From positions 24,120,278 through 24,184,277 of the forward strand of contig NW_004955426.1 in the NCBI RefSeq assembly GCF_000276665.1: a DNA stretch of 64,000 bases, written 5' to 3'. The stretch is from Chinchilla lanigera. Taxonomy: Eukaryota > Chordata > Mammalia > Rodentia > Chinchillidae. How positions within the stretch are numbered: the stretch's first letter is position 1; each line of letters starts with the position of its first letter. The position numbers and the translations under genes were made by a program. Positions 10,469 through 22,789 of this stretch are shown piece after piece. Under the pieces are notes generated by a model that was not told the origin of the DNA, ran no database searches, and saw only the letters and a list, made by a program, of their open reading frames with translations.

Positions 10469-11779
10469 GGGTGCTTACTTTGTATTCATCCTGAGCCTGT
10501 GCAAGAGGAGGCTCCTTGCTGAATTACATAGTTCACTTTCACTTCTCAAATTGACACAATGAGCAACATCCCAGAAGAGTAAAGGCATGTCCTTTTCACC
10601 CCAAGATGCAGAACTGCTGAGTCACTTAGCCAAACCTCTAGACTCCCCAAGTTGACACAATGTATCAACCATAACAGGTGGCAAGTAGCCTCTTTCCCTC
10701 CCTTACATTGTATGCTAACTATCTGCCCCAGGGCGGTATAGTACTCACACCCATGAATGCAAAACTCTAAAAGCCCATCCCATGACTCCAGGAGGATGTG
10801 GGCGGGTGTGCAGGCACAAACTATAACAGTGTTTATCAATATTATTGTCATTCAAAATGCAGCAGCATAGTTTTCACATTGTAGATGCAGGTTCATTCAT
10901 AACCATATTAAAATATCTGTTTGATATATAAGTGATTTAACCCAACATTGTACTTGACTTTCAGGGAACTATTTTAGAGTCTACCTGAAATGATCAGTGA
11001 GTTGGGTAGGATGATCACAGAAATCCCATTTTATATTACTTCACCATCTCCATAACATAAACTGGGTGCACTTTAAAGATTGAAATAATTTAAGCAAGAT
11101 TTTCAGGAATTTTTAATGAGACACAGAAGCCAGTGATATTTAGTTATATTGTAAGTTTTTTATTGTGTAGGCTAGAACACCTTTCTTTATAGTTTCGATG
11201 TTGTATGTTTAGGATTTTTATTATTCTCATTTATCATTAAAAATATATCCATTGAGCATGGTCTTATTATATATATTATAATATATATTATGTATTTTCA
11301 TTAATTTTTATGCATCTTTATTTCACAATTATGTAAATTTTAAATAAAAGTTGAAATGGACACTAAAATAAGCAAAGAAGGAAACAATTTTAAGAGAAAT
11401 TTCAATTATAGTTATTTGTGGACTCCAAAAAATTAAAAACAAACCTATTCACTTATATTTGAGAGGTAAAAAATATGATGAATGTGGTAAGTAGTCTCCC
11501 TCTAACTTTCATGTAGCTCCTTTGTGGCAGTTACTTTTATGGGCTGTTGTAGCTGAGGAGGATTCTCACTGATGTATGTCATGCAAAATCCTTACTAGTG
11601 CACTAACACAGGATACTTCTTAAAAAAGATCTCAGGCACAAATTCAATAAAGGATTTGTTTTATGATTTCATTAGTAAAGTCATATAATCTTCAAGGTTA
11701 ATTTGTTATTCATATAATATAATAAGATTTGCTCAATTGTATTAATGAATTCAAAATCCACCAAAACTCATTTGGAAAC
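10469..11779. other. Mostly unannotated; possible LTR relic at 10.54-10.69 kb
   Basis: No gene. The phrase 'aagttgacacaatg..aaccataacag' near 10650-10680 resembles the 3' end of an antisense ERVL-type LTR, but too little is conserved for a call. The rest is AT-rich; a short tatatatta patch is at about 11270-11290. Confidence 0.4.
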
Positions 11780-12058
11780 TTTTATATCGAGGTATATTTT
11801 ATATTTCAGGGCTCCCTACAGACATCACAGGAGGGGGTTTGTGGTAGACCAAGTCCTACTGTCTCATGTGCATGTGTATGTGTGCTTCCTTCTTGCCCTT
11901 TTGTCTTCTACCCCAGGATAACACAGCAAAAGGCCTTTGCCAGATGTGGACACCTCAGCTTGGACTTCAAGCTCCAGAACTTAAGTAAGGCTCTTCATAC
12001 ATTTTCTAGTCTCAAGTGTTCCGTTAGAACAACACAAAACAGGCTGAGACAAAGCATA
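11780..12058 (+). mobile_element. MLT1-type (MaLR) LTR
   Basis: The end of the element has the MLT1 pattern: 'ggataacacagcaaaaggcc', 'ccagatgtgg', 'ggacttcaagctccagaac', then 'agtctcaagtgttccgtta' and the terminus 'caacacaaaacaggctgagaca'. The family is an ancient non-coding LTR; its internal region is absent here. Confidence 0.7.
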
Positions 12059-12475
12059 AGGAGGTTTATTATGGCAAATGGCTTATGAAATTACGGTAGT
12101 CAAAGTTCCACCTTCTGCCAGGTGCATACTGGAGGGTCAGGGAATCTGGTGGTATGATGCTGAATTCAAAACCCTGACAGCCAGCAGATCTCATATTCAA
12201 AGGTGGTATAAGTAGATATCTCAGCTCAAGGAGAAAGAGAGAGAGAGAGTTAGTTAGTTAGTTCATCTCCACCTTTTTCCCTATCCACAGTGGATTGGAT
12301 GATGCCTGCTCATGTTGTGGGGGGGGGGAGTAGGTCTTTAACGAACATACTAACTCAAGTGCTAATTTCTTAGAAACATCTCCCAGACATACCTAGAAAT
12401 CATGTTTCACCAGGGCTCTAGGCATGCCTAAACCTGGCAAACTGACGCAAGAAATTAACCATCACACCAAGTCAT
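12059..12475 (-). mobile_element. MLT2-like (ERVL) LTR, antisense
   Basis: The right part matches the reverse complement of the common ERVL LTR start: 'gtgctaatttcttagaaaca', 'acctagaaatcatgttt', 'aattaaccatcacacca'. The left part has 'ggaggtttattatgg' (poly(A)-signal side), and the middle 'gtggattggatgatgcctgc' is also typical. Includes a GA/TTAG microsatellite (12231-12263) and a G run (12317-12327). Confidence 0.65.
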
Positions 12476-13850
12476 ATTTTAGAGTTTTTATACATAGAAC
12501 TCAGTAATTATTGCTACATAAAATTCATGTGGTAATGGGGAATTTGGATATTTGGAAAAGCAATTATTTGTTTAAACATTTATAAATGTTTTCTTCATAA
12601 TTAAAGAGATGACAACAAATCTTATTCTCTTTAAATGCATGCTAGGTTCTATACTACTGCCTACTGATTAGATTATTACTATTCCTTTCTTCCTGACTGT
12701 AGCTAACAAAGAGAAGCCAGATCTGTAATTTTCTGGTTAATCATTACTACAGTAGAACATGGATTTATGTTCAATTGTGTTTTTGGAAGACTCTTAAAGA
12801 CAATTTCCCATTTTTAGTATGCTTACTGTAATTAAAGCCAGCCAAGTAAAATCTACTAATCTGCTCAAAGCTGTGGTACTCTCACTTTTATCTCAGAATA
12901 ACTCCTTTCCTTATCTTGTAGAGGACAAAATTAGCCTGATATCAATCTATACATTCTATATATTAAATGTTATCTGGGGTTAATTTCATTCTTTCTTTTT
13001 TTATGAGAAGTGAATATGCATTTTGATGCTCATATTTTCTTGTGTTGATCTGGTCTAGTGGACAGCCCTGGGCTTTAGTGCATGCACAAAGTCCATTTGG
13101 AGTAAGAACAGATCTACCGCTCTGCGTGGGACAATTACAACTAACAATGTTTCAGACTAATTAGATTATTAGTCTAGGACTTTGAAACGCCAGCTCCTAG
13201 GGGGACATTTTATTTTCCTACTCAGTTATCTTGAATCACTGTGAGGCTTCAGGAGCATTGGAATTTGTCACACCTCAGACTCTAGAGAGTTGTAAATCTT
13301 TTATAATATCTTAGCATTATTGCAATGTGAAAACTGGAAATAATGAACAGTAAGTCTTTACAATACAGCCAAGACAATGGCAAGGCTGGTTCTAAAAGGG
13401 ACAGCAAGCAGACAAATTACTCATTTAATACTCTCATGGTTAGACCACACTAATTAATGCATGAAGTCATTACTGCTTTCTGTCAAACTGAACTTTACTT
13501 GAACTTGTTTCAAAGTAAACATCCAAGGGAATGATATGCATGCATAAAAGTTTGATAATTTAGACCTTAAGAAGAGCCATGTGTTCTTTTATGAAATATA
13601 TCTTTGATATTCTGAGTGCAGTAAATATTAGAAGTGAACAGATGTAGGAAATATTCAAATCAGCCATAAACACAGTCTAGTTGTTGGTGGAACATTTTTA
13701 GTTTTTGTAGTTGACCCCAAATATGTCTTTAATGCTGGGAACTGGAGCTATTTTATACAAATTTATCAAATATGTATGTTTAAAAAGCTGTATTGGAGCT
13801 TTCTGGTAGAAACTAGCCAGATGCTTGCCAAAACCATTGATCTTTTTTTC
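12476..13850. other. Repeat-free block, candidate conserved noncoding sequence
   Basis: I see no dispersed repeat, long open frame or splice-framed exon. It contains TAATTA/ATTA homeodomain-type words (for example actaattagattattagtc at about 13157-13175). Absence of repeats over ~1.4 kb in a repeat-dense window is the only evidence; conservation cannot be judged from one sequence. Confidence 0.3.
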
Positions 13851-14300
13851 TAGACAAACGTCTAGAATACAGATCCTATCCTCCCTTGTATCCAGTTAGG
13901 TTTGGTCATGTGATTGTACCCTAATTGGATAGACTATCAAAGGAAAAATTTGAGCTGCTACATAAAGTGGCTCATACAATCTTTTTGTAGGTGATATTTT
14001 TCTTCTTTCATCTGTACAGCTTATGGAGACCTGTCACAGCGTTCTGAAGGTGGTGGGGATGGCATATTCTAAGATAAGAAAAATGAGTATCAGAATTACA
14101 CAGTGGGAATTTCCCCAATAAGTACCCCATTGGACTATAATGGACCCCATATGAATGTCCCCGTGCTTGGGTGGAGCCACTGAAAAGTCTGGTTAAGCAG
14201 AAAGATATGATGGCCAACTGATACACATTTTTCTGCTTCCCTTTCTCTCAGTGAATTCATACAATGTGAATGTGAATATTATGATAAAAGAAGAAACAGA
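13851..14300. repeat. Probable ancient dispersed repeat, family unknown
   Basis: 'cctcccttgtatccagttagg', 'tggtcatgtgattg' and the later 'ggagccactgaaaagtc' phrases resemble a non-autonomous mammalian repeat seen many times elsewhere. I cannot name the family. The minus-strand frame 14008-14226 lies within it and is not a gene. Confidence 0.35.
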
Positions 14301-14491
14301 GGTAAGATATACCATCCTGGAGCGATGATTAGAAAAATTGGAAAGTGATGGGCAGCCTTGTGCACATTAGGATATTTGGCTAATAAGGTATCTGGCATTT
14401 TAAAAAACAATTATAGGACAACTTTGTTTTTATAAAATGTATTTATTGGCTTATAAAAGGGACAATTAAAGCCCTCTCCTCCCTGAGTCTT

Positions 14492-14612
14492 TTTTTTATT
14501 TTATTTATTTATTTATTTATTTTTTTTGGTTTTTCTCCGGTACCGGGAACCGAACTCACGACCTTGCGCGTGCCAGGCAGGCACTTTTGCCGCTGAGCTA
14601 AACCCCCAGCCC
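14492..14612 (-). mobile_element. ID SINE, antisense, 'GGCAAAAG' type with (AAAT)n tail
   Basis: Same subtype as 10115-10230: ctccggtaccgggaaccgaa, then tgccaggcaggc and acttttgccgctgagc. On its own strand the 3' tail is (AAAT)n. TSD ctcctccctgagtctt at 14476-14491 and 14613-14628, perfect over 16 bp, so the insertion is young. Confidence 0.95.
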
Positions 14613-14628
14613 CTCCTCCCTGAGTCTT

Positions 14629-17600
14629 GATATTGATATGTTCACTGTGTCTGAGAGAAAATGCCATGTTCTTTTAAATAGAATATCGAAATTGAACTTC
14701 ATCCATAGGACCAGACCTAGGCTCCAGAAATGGTTGTACCAGAAATTTTTTTTTTTTGCATTTTTTGATGAAGAAAGATCAGGGCTAAAACAGAGATGGC
14801 AGGAAACGAGGCTCTTACAACAAAAGAAGGTTGCAGATGTTTTGCAATTCAAAGATCTCCCAGATGAAATTCCTTTGCCTTTAGTTATTGGAACCACAGT
14901 TAGCCAATCACCATTTCAGTCTGCAGAAGGTTATATCAGGTGGCATGGGCAGCTCTAGTTTAAGGAAACCACTGGAATGTGGATGGAAATATGGGTATTG
15001 GGAGAATAAGCGAAGGGTACTTCCAATGTGACATAGTTCTATACATACTTTTATAATAATCAATATTTTAATTTATCATAGTTTGTAGAAGAATCATTTG
15101 TTGTTTGCCTGTTGAAAGAAAATGAAGGAGCAGGGAAAAACCATTACTATACAATGCTGAATTTCTACAAGTGAATTTGGCACGTCTTTCCCATCAGGGC
15201 AAAAAGTACTATTGTTACGAGATTTATTTAAAATAGACTGATACACTATTTTCATATTTTTGTTTATTTTCACAACTTAAACAAATTACTGTTTAAAAAA
15301 CAATAGCACCCAATTCATAAAACAAAAGGGTTTTATAACTAATACAAAATAACCAGTGTTGTGAGTTTCAGAAAAAGTTTTGTTTTTTGGTTGTTTTGGT
15401 TTTTGTTTTATTACCTTTTTAAAGGAAAACCTACCTAAAAGGCTAATCTTGTAAAAAATATGTATTTTGAATTTTTTTTGATTTAATAGAGAATATTATT
15501 ACACCAAAATGTAATAAACTGTTTCAAATTTAGATTAAGACATAGATAATATGTGGTTTTGATTCTTTTAGTTGTCTCATGAAGCAAACAGAAACAACAA
15601 AAATATCACCCAAGATTTGGAGGCAGATTTATTTTAATGTCAACAGGTGCTGACAAGGAATCAAAAACCATTATTTTAAATATATTTGTGAAATGATATG
15701 TGTCAGTAAACTTCTGTTAGTTGAAAACAGAAAATACTTTTCTGTCTTATCAGAGCTGAATCCAGCATATTGTCACTTATTAGAGTAGCATTAGTTTTAA
15801 TACAAAAAGATTCACTAAAACTAAAAAAATAAAAAACCACACAGAAATCTTTGTATTTTGCCTCTTAGTGCAATTTGTCCAAAATCCATTCCATTATGGA
15901 CAATTTTTCTAATAGTATTAAAAATGGGTTACTGTAGAAAGAGACCACAGAGCACCGTGATAATTAGAAAGGAGGATGCAGATTGTGATCTCAGACATAT
16001 GAATACGAAGGAAATGCTTGAGAACTTCATGTTAGTTGTAGTCACGGTTGGGCTTAATTTTAGTTGTAGTCAGATATATGTGAATAGAAACAAAATTTTC
16101 CAAATGAAGACAAGTGCTCACTGAAGGACTGTTGGATACTGAACTCTATTATACATTTGTTATTCATTATTTTGGAGTCTCCATTTCAGACAGGCTGCTG
16201 TAACTCAATTTTCATTTAAAGGATTACTGCATTAAAAGCAGCTCTATTAAGTCAAATGTGCAATAACAGAATTATCTAATTTCACAGAGAAGGAACTGTA
16301 GGAAGATGACCTCTACCTCCAAAAACAATCCACTAGATTCTAACTTTGTCTAAGAATGATTGGAGATAACAGTGAAAACAAAAGGGGGATCTTCAGGCAA
16401 TCAAACCTGGATTCCACTACCCACCTGGATCCTTACAGATACTGGTGGCACTGCACCATTCTGCACAATTTCCAGGGACTAGATTCAGGACTTGGGTAGA
16501 TAATGCTTATGAGGTCAGAGTTTGCAAAGTTCAAATAAGAATTTTTGAAGTTTTCTCTATGTTATTCAGATCTGTATAGATCTTACTATTTTAAGTTGTA
16601 AATGGAACAATATTCATGGATTTTTTTTTTCTGTTTTTGCAGATTCAGCATTTTGAAAGAGGGAGAGATGTGGAGAGGCACAGAAGGCATGTGTCTTTGA
16701 ATTTGTTCCTTACAAAATAGGGACGGATTCCCAGATGTTGGAAATTTTGGTTCCTTCTAGAAAATGAACGGAGCATATAAGTTACAATAAGACAGGAAAT
16801 TGCTCTGTAGTAAATAAGGCAAATAAACTGGTCGAGGTTCCTTGTGTGAGGATTTACACAGCTGACCATCATCTTCCTGCTCACTCAGAAAGGGACAGTC
16901 AACTTCATTCCTTCTTTTTCTGGCTTAGTTCAGTTCATGCCATAAAACAGCAGTTCAGTTTAGCAAAGCGAGAGAAATGTACAGTATAAGCCATTTTGTC
17001 ATTGTAAAACCAGGCATGTGGCTGAGCGAGTCATTTATTTTTCTATTTAAACTGATTGAACAGGATTTTTAGATCTCACATTGATATTATTGAGAAGTAT
17101 GCTGCACAGTATTACTGAGAAGTGTATTGGTTTGATTTCAAGTGTCTGCTTTGCCACCAGAAAACAGCATGGAGTCAGTCAGAGAAACAAATCTTTGGTC
17201 TTGTTGCTTCCCTTTTTGTAACCAGTTCATTGTCAAAATGACTCCCTGATGCTCTTGGTGAACCAAAGCATGTCATCAAACTTAGCTGGTCACAGAATAG
17301 CTGAAGTCCTTTATTGATCCAATATCCCTCGCTCTTTTCGAACTAGTTTTGATATACGTGCTGAGAAAGGAGTTGGTGTACGTTCATTACTCATCTTAAG
17401 AGTATTTAATTTTAGGTAGGATAATACTCCTGACCAAATGAAGCTCTAATGGTGAAATGTTGGCATACGTAAACTTCCAGGGTAGCTGGAAGTTTGGTCT
17501 CATGAGACCTTAGATTCCCCGACACAAGTGATCTTCTGTAACTCCTGAAGTCATCACATAACAATACTGAAATTGACTCTTAATCTAGAGTTTATTTTTA

Positions 17601-18176
17601 AGTGTCCTCTTCCAAATCTGAGTATTTAGGCCATGAATTATGGACATAACCTTACAATGCTTATTCAGGTCTGATTGCCTAGTAGAAACCAATGTAATTG
17701 ATGAATGGAAGACACACAACAAACCAAGGAGAGATTCTCATTGGAAATAAAATCAATGGTCTTGGAAACCTGGATCTAAAAGAACTAGAACTAGGGAAGC
17801 TACTTAGACCTGTGTAGTATTAGCCATACTGCATGCATATTTTCATAAACATATATGCAAGAATTATATTATTTTCTTGGTATTCTTTTTTCATTTTCAT
17901 AAATTAAATCATTTCATGTTGTAACCCATGTGCTTTTCTTGCCAAGCCAAAGGCAAACAGATTTAATACTTTCATAGGCCTAAAGGAAGTGCAGAAAACT
18001 CATTATGGGGAAATAAACTAGGAGAAATCAAATATATTTTGAATTGAATCTTGGTTAGGCTCTTAAAGTTTGTGAAAAATCCACTTCAGTATTATAGTTG
18101 TATATCACTTAATATCAAAGTCATTATAATTTTCATAATCCACACTAAGGTACTTTCCACCAATGTACTATTAGAC
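14629..18176. other. Long block without recognised repeats or exons
   Basis: Open frames at 14638-14958 (+), 14598-14897 (-), 15858-16124 (+) and 16645-16884 (-) are each under 110 codons, overlap on opposite strands or lack any domain. No SINE, LINE or LTR landmark is seen over ~3.5 kb, which is unusual here. It may include conserved noncoding sequence, which is unproven. Confidence 0.4.
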
Positions 18177-18187
18177 AAAAACAAACC

Positions 18188-18377
18188 TAGGGGCCTGGGA
18201 TTTTGCTCAGTGGCATAAGTGCCTGCCTGGCAAGTGCAAGGTCCTGAGTTTGATTCCCGGTANNNNNNNNNNNNNNNNNNNNNNNNNNNNNNNNNNNNNN
18301 NNNNNNNNNNNNNNNNNNNNNNNNNNNNNNNNNNNNNNNNNNNNNNNNNNNNNNNNNNNNNNAAAAAAAAAAACCAG
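18188..18377 (+). mobile_element. ID SINE interrupted by the assembly gap
   Basis: tRNA-derived body 'ggcctgggattttgctcagtg..gtgcctgcctggcaagtgcaagg..gagtttgattcccggta' runs into 100 N and resumes with an A-rich tail. TSD aaaaacaaacc at 18177-18187 and 18378-18388 flanks gap and element together, so the gap lies in the 3' tail. Confidence 0.85.
18263..18362. other. Assembly gap (100 N)
   Basis: Exactly 100 N, probably a gap of arbitrary recorded size. It sits at the A-rich or simple-repeat tail of an ID element. Open frames running through it (18092-18509, both strands) are meaningless. Confidence 0.99.
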
Positions 18378-18388
18378 AAAAACAAACC

Positions 18389-19200
18389 AAAACCAAAACC
18401 AAAGTTAGACTTGTACAAGAGCTCTGGTTTTAGTCTCTTGAAAGAAGTCATGTTGATAGAGAATCAGAATTTTCAACAGCTCTTGTTGAATATAAGCTAT
18501 AAGACATGAAGTGGAAGCATTTCTAATTTATAATCTATTAGAAGAGGAAGAGAATTAACAATGAAGTTGCTGGTGGTGGAGTGCTGATGAAGGTTACTCA
18601 GTTTATTTGGGGTAAATAAAACATGTATATTATTGGATTAATTGAGTTTGAGTTCATTGGTCAGTTATAAAAAACACTCAAATGAGATTCACTTAAATAA
18701 AATGCAACATTATTTTTTCTCTCTGGTAAAACTTCAGAGCTGTTGTCTGAGAAATTCTAGTGTATCAGCTGGGTTCCTAGGGCATCTTCCTTTACTGTGT
18801 TTGCCATTCTAAGGTTGATTTGTGACTCAAGATGACTGATAAAGACCTAACCATTACATCACAGCCTGGCAATCACAAAGAAGAAATGGTAGGGAATGTA
18901 ATAGCGCCTTATAGGACTACTTTCTGTCACTTATACCTTTATTCCATTGACCAGAATATAGCCAAATGGCAGAACCTAGTAGCAATGGAAGATGGAAATG
19001 CAGTCAGTTTGTTGTGAATTCCTGTCCAGCTAAAATTCAGGTATCTAGCAGCAAGAAAGACGGATATAAGGAGATAATTCACAATATCTATTACTATTAT
19101 AGAGATAATATGTCACTCTGGGAAAGTTATTTTTTTTCAATATGTTTGTTCACCCAAGTAAAGAGTATGCTATTTCATACTTTTTTGACTTGTTGGGGGG
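18389..19200. other. Unannotated sequence
   Basis: No gene or repeat recognised; short overlapping frames at 18832-19211 lack domains. Confidence 0.45.
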
Positions 19201-19201
19201 A

Positions 19202-19225
19202 TGATAGATAGATAGCTACATAGAT

Positions 19226-19263
<38 letters not shown>

Positions 19264-19271
19264 GATAGATA
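19202..19271. repeat. (GATA)n microsatellite
   Basis: About 17 imperfect units of GATA with a 'gctacatagatata' interruption near the start. Expected to be length-polymorphic. Confidence 0.95.
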
Positions 19272-19425
19272 TTTTGGAAATACCTGACATGTAACAACTT
19301 CCCAATAAGCATTATTAGTGTTATATACAGTATTTCAGAGCCAAATATAAAGAAAAAAATGTGTGTGTGATCCTTTTTAATAATGGTTCTTAATATGTGA
19401 GTGAACTTGTAATGATATTTAACTA

Positions 19426-19521
19426 CGTCTAGCCTTTCTTTTTTTGGGAACTAGAAATAGAACTCAAGATCAAGGGCTTACCAGGCAGGTGCTTAAACTG
19501 CTGAGCTATATTCCCAACCCT
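19426..19521 (-). mobile_element. ID SINE, antisense, older copy
   Basis: Reverse complement of an ID body: 'gaactagaaatagaactcaaga', 'accaggcaggtgctta', 'actgctgagctatattccca'. TSD atgatatttaacta (19412-19425) and atgatatctaacta (19522-19535), one mismatch. Confidence 0.88.
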
Positions 19522-19535
19522 ATGATATCTAACTA

Positions 19536-21308
19536 TGGAAGGCCCTAAAACATATGTAAAGTAGGCTGCATATTTACTTAGCTACTTACTTTTGATTCCA
19601 CCCCTAGATCCCTCTGATCCTTTTATACAAATGTGGTTTAAGATTGAGAATCATGTTTTTTGATCTTGAAACATGGTACTGTTTTGAGAAAAGGAAACAG
19701 TCTTAAAGAAGCTGAGAAATAGGTGAGCATTTCGAAGTAAAGCAATTATAACAATTCCAGATTCTCTATCAAATGTTAGGTAAGTGTTCCCACCACTAGC
19801 ATCATGGTCATCATCACGATCATCATGATCATCATGATCATCATCACCATCATTTTCTTATGGAACAGATTCTGTGTCACAATAAGGTTGGAAATATTTA
19901 ATCTTTGTGAGATAAAATCATAGATCTCTGATCTTAAACAATAGGAATGCATCAAGCAGTGTTCAGGGAAGCAAAATTATTCTGAGTATTTGGTGAATAA
20001 GGAATTTATAATAGAAATTAGATCTTATGATTTGTGGACAGAATGGAGGAAGTGAAGTTGTGGAACACAGAGTGGAAGATTAGGAAAAGGGTAATTAATC
20101 AATAATTAATTTGTTAAAAATACTGAAAAAAATGGATTGGCATCAAAGCTTGAAGGTATATACAAAAGCTATGCATGCCCAGACTCAACAGGCACAAAGG
20201 TGAGGTCTATACAGATGTTTATGAAAGTTGTTACACATCTGTGCAGGCTTTGCTTCTCTGTATTTGGACCCATACATCTACCTGTGGGTTTACAACAGCT
20301 GTTCAGCCTTAACTCTCAGTTGGAAGACAAGTGGGCCTTCACAGGGAAGAATAAAGTTGAGCAGGAATCTTCTAGGGACTTTTGCAAATGAATATCATTG
20401 AAATTGATTCTAACATTCTTCTTAGAATTGTGGCTACCATCTAATTTCAACTTTCCAAATCACATCTAGATCCATTCAGAAAAGAAGATTTAGGAAATTC
20501 TATATCCCACTTTAACCAAGTTGACATAATATAACTGAACCCAGGATTAAGTAAAAAAAAATGTGATTTTTTTAAATTAGAGGTTCAATGTTATTTGGTA
20601 AATTTATTTTTCTTAATATTAATATTTAGTAATTTTAAAATGTTAGAGATTTTTAACAGTTTATGTGTTATAGACTCATAAATATTATGAAGCTGACATT
20701 TTATAACTCTCTAAGCATTAAAACTGCAAACATTGATGATATAAAATGATTCATTTTGCTTCTATTATAATGACCTCCAAGACTACAGCTATATTTTCTT
20801 GTAGAGCATAACCCATCTTACATTTAATTTTGCAATGTATTTCAGCACCATTTTGATTGTGTATCTTACAAAATCTCCCTTTCATTTTTCATTATTTTTC
20901 TTTTATTAATGAGTTAAATAAAATTTGATATGTGCTCACTACCCAAATGTATGACAATTAGGTTTTTAACATTTTGAAAACTAAGCTTTGGTAATCATTT
21001 CACTATTAACAAAGCTATTAATGTTTTTATAAACAAGAGGGATTATCAAAGGCTGATAATACATAGGACAGAGAAGAATGGGGGATACATTAGTTTTCTA
21101 TTGCAATTGTAACACATACTTACAAGTTCAGTATCTTTAAATCACACAAATTTATTTTTTCTAACAATTGTAGGGGTTGAAAATGTAAATTTAATGTGTT
21201 GTCATAGCTAGTGTTTTTGGAAGTGTCAGAAAAATATATGTCCTTATAATTTCCAGTTTCCAGAAGCAATTGGGAAAAAAAATGTTGCTATGTGTTTACC
21301 TTCTGATG
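19536..21308. other. Mostly unannotated; imperfect (ATC)n tract
   Basis: A degenerate ATC/ATG trinucleotide tract lies at 19800-19854. No gene or dispersed repeat is recognised in the rest; the 20137-20391 frame (84 codons) has no recognisable domain. Confidence 0.45.
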
Positions 21309-21432
21309 GGCAATGCTTTGGTTCACGATCTCTGCTTTGGATAACGAACATGACCATACCCATTTCCCCACACAAACACAAGTGCAGCCAAAATCATAAA
21401 ACAAATTTAGTTTGTAAACTGAGGTACCACTG
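21309..21432. mobile_element. Tigger-like miniature DNA transposon, probable
   Basis: Right end 'tttgtaaactgaggtaccactg' followed by TA is the reverse complement of a CAGTGGTACCTCAG-type terminus. The left end 'aatgctttggttcacg' is a decayed counterpart, and the inner motif 'ggataacgaacatg' fits the same terminus repeated. Compare the ends at 53386-53591 and 61280-61559. Confidence 0.5.
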
Positions 21433-21834
21433 TATTGGAAAATTAGACATTTCTTGAAAAGAAGTGAAAGAATACATTGTAGAAAGTAGTTTTTCAGGAT
21501 ACACCCCCACCCATTGACTTTCTGCCATCACAGAAGCTATTGTGAGAACATTAGTGAGTCCCAAAGGTGGAGGGAGACCCTGTCCACCTTTCCTCTGTGA
21601 TTGTGGGAGCCTCCATCTGGAGAAATCCAGGTGCTGGCCCATTCCACTACACTGTGGGATGAGAAGCTAGTGTAGACAGAGCCTGGGACATGGCAACAGA
21701 CTCATCTAGCAGAACACAGGAAAATGTCAAGACAAAAGAACAAAATGCAATCTCAGACCTCCAACCTACCCAGAACAAATCCAGGAAACATCAACATGTA
21801 AGAAATTGGAAGTCACACACATTAAATTTCTGAA

Positions 21835-22789
21835 ATGATAGCAACTGAAGTAAAGAAACAACTCCAGGATGTTATAGAGGAAATCAGATCAGACATAATC
21901 TCTCAGGTAAAAAAAGAAATAACAACCATAATGAAAGAATTGCTCAGCATATCTAAAGAAGACATAGATAAAAAATAGAGGAGCACAGGAAAATGATGGA
22001 AACCTTGAGTGAACAATATTGGAAAGAATTAGGATGCATGAAACAGTTTCAAACAGATATCCAGGAAATTAAAAATTCAAGAGAAATCTGGCAAAACTGC
22101 TTGAATGAGACTGAAGATAGACTTTCATACCTTGAAGACAGGATTGCAGTTAGTGACCATTAAAGGAAAGATCTCTTAAAAATAATAAGGAAACAGAAAA
22201 TAACAATTCAACAGCTGCAAAAATGAGGCAAAGAAAAGTAAAATAAGACTGATAGGTGTCAACGAAAGAGCAGGAGGGAACATGAATGATATAAAAAAAT
22301 CATTTGCAGAAGTAATAACACAAAATTTCCCAAGCATGGGAGAAGAACTTGACATACAGATAAGGAGGCATATAGAACTTCAATTGACCATAACCAAAAT
22401 AACTCCACACCCAGACATATAATAATCAAGATCCAAGAAACTTAGCACAAGAACAGAGTATCAAAAGCTGTTAGAGAAAAGAAACAGATCACCTAAAAAG
22501 GAAAGTTAATCAGAATCATGGTAGATTGCTCAACACAAACCATGAAATCAATGAGAGCTTGGAGTGAAATATTTCAGGTCCTGAAAGAAAACAAATTCCA
22601 ACCCAGGTTGATGAACCCTGAAAAACTTTCAAAATTGATAGAGAAATAAGATACTTCCATGACAAAGAACTAAATAAATTCATGACCATCAAACCAACCC
22701 TACAAAGAGTACTGAAAGCTATTCTAGAAAGAGATAAAAATGACCACAATTTCAAGAACAACAACAAAAAGAAAACATCATGCAATTAA
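21835..22789 (+). pseudogene. LINE-1 ORF1 relic (ORF1p, RNA-binding chaperone)
   Basis: ORF1p coats L1 RNA as trimers and acts as a nucleic-acid chaperone in cytoplasmic particles. The start ATG at 21835 opens a coiled-coil-rich N-terminus (IATEVKKQLQDVIEEIRSDI), which soon meets a stop. Later fragments in shifted frames keep the order of the family: a heptad-like 'ETEDRLSYLEDR' segment, the RRM-side 'STPRHIII' region and the C-terminal 'MTIKPTLQRVLKAILERD' segment, ending at TAA 22787-22789. Several frameshifts and stops are present, so it is a pseudogene. It lies ~60 bp upstream of ORF2, the usual L1 spacing. Confidence 0.85.

Noticed and set aside
14638..14958. 106-codon frame in a region that lacks repeats
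   Set aside because: A phenylalanine run over a T-rich tract, an overlapping minus-strand frame (14598-14897) and no domain or splice context.
18092..18509. Open frames across the N run
   Set aside because: They are open only because N codons cannot be stops.
19202..19271. Possible CRISPR-like or regularly spaced array
   Set aside because: Plain GATA microsatellite without spacers; no CRISPR or other prokaryotic feature is expected or seen.
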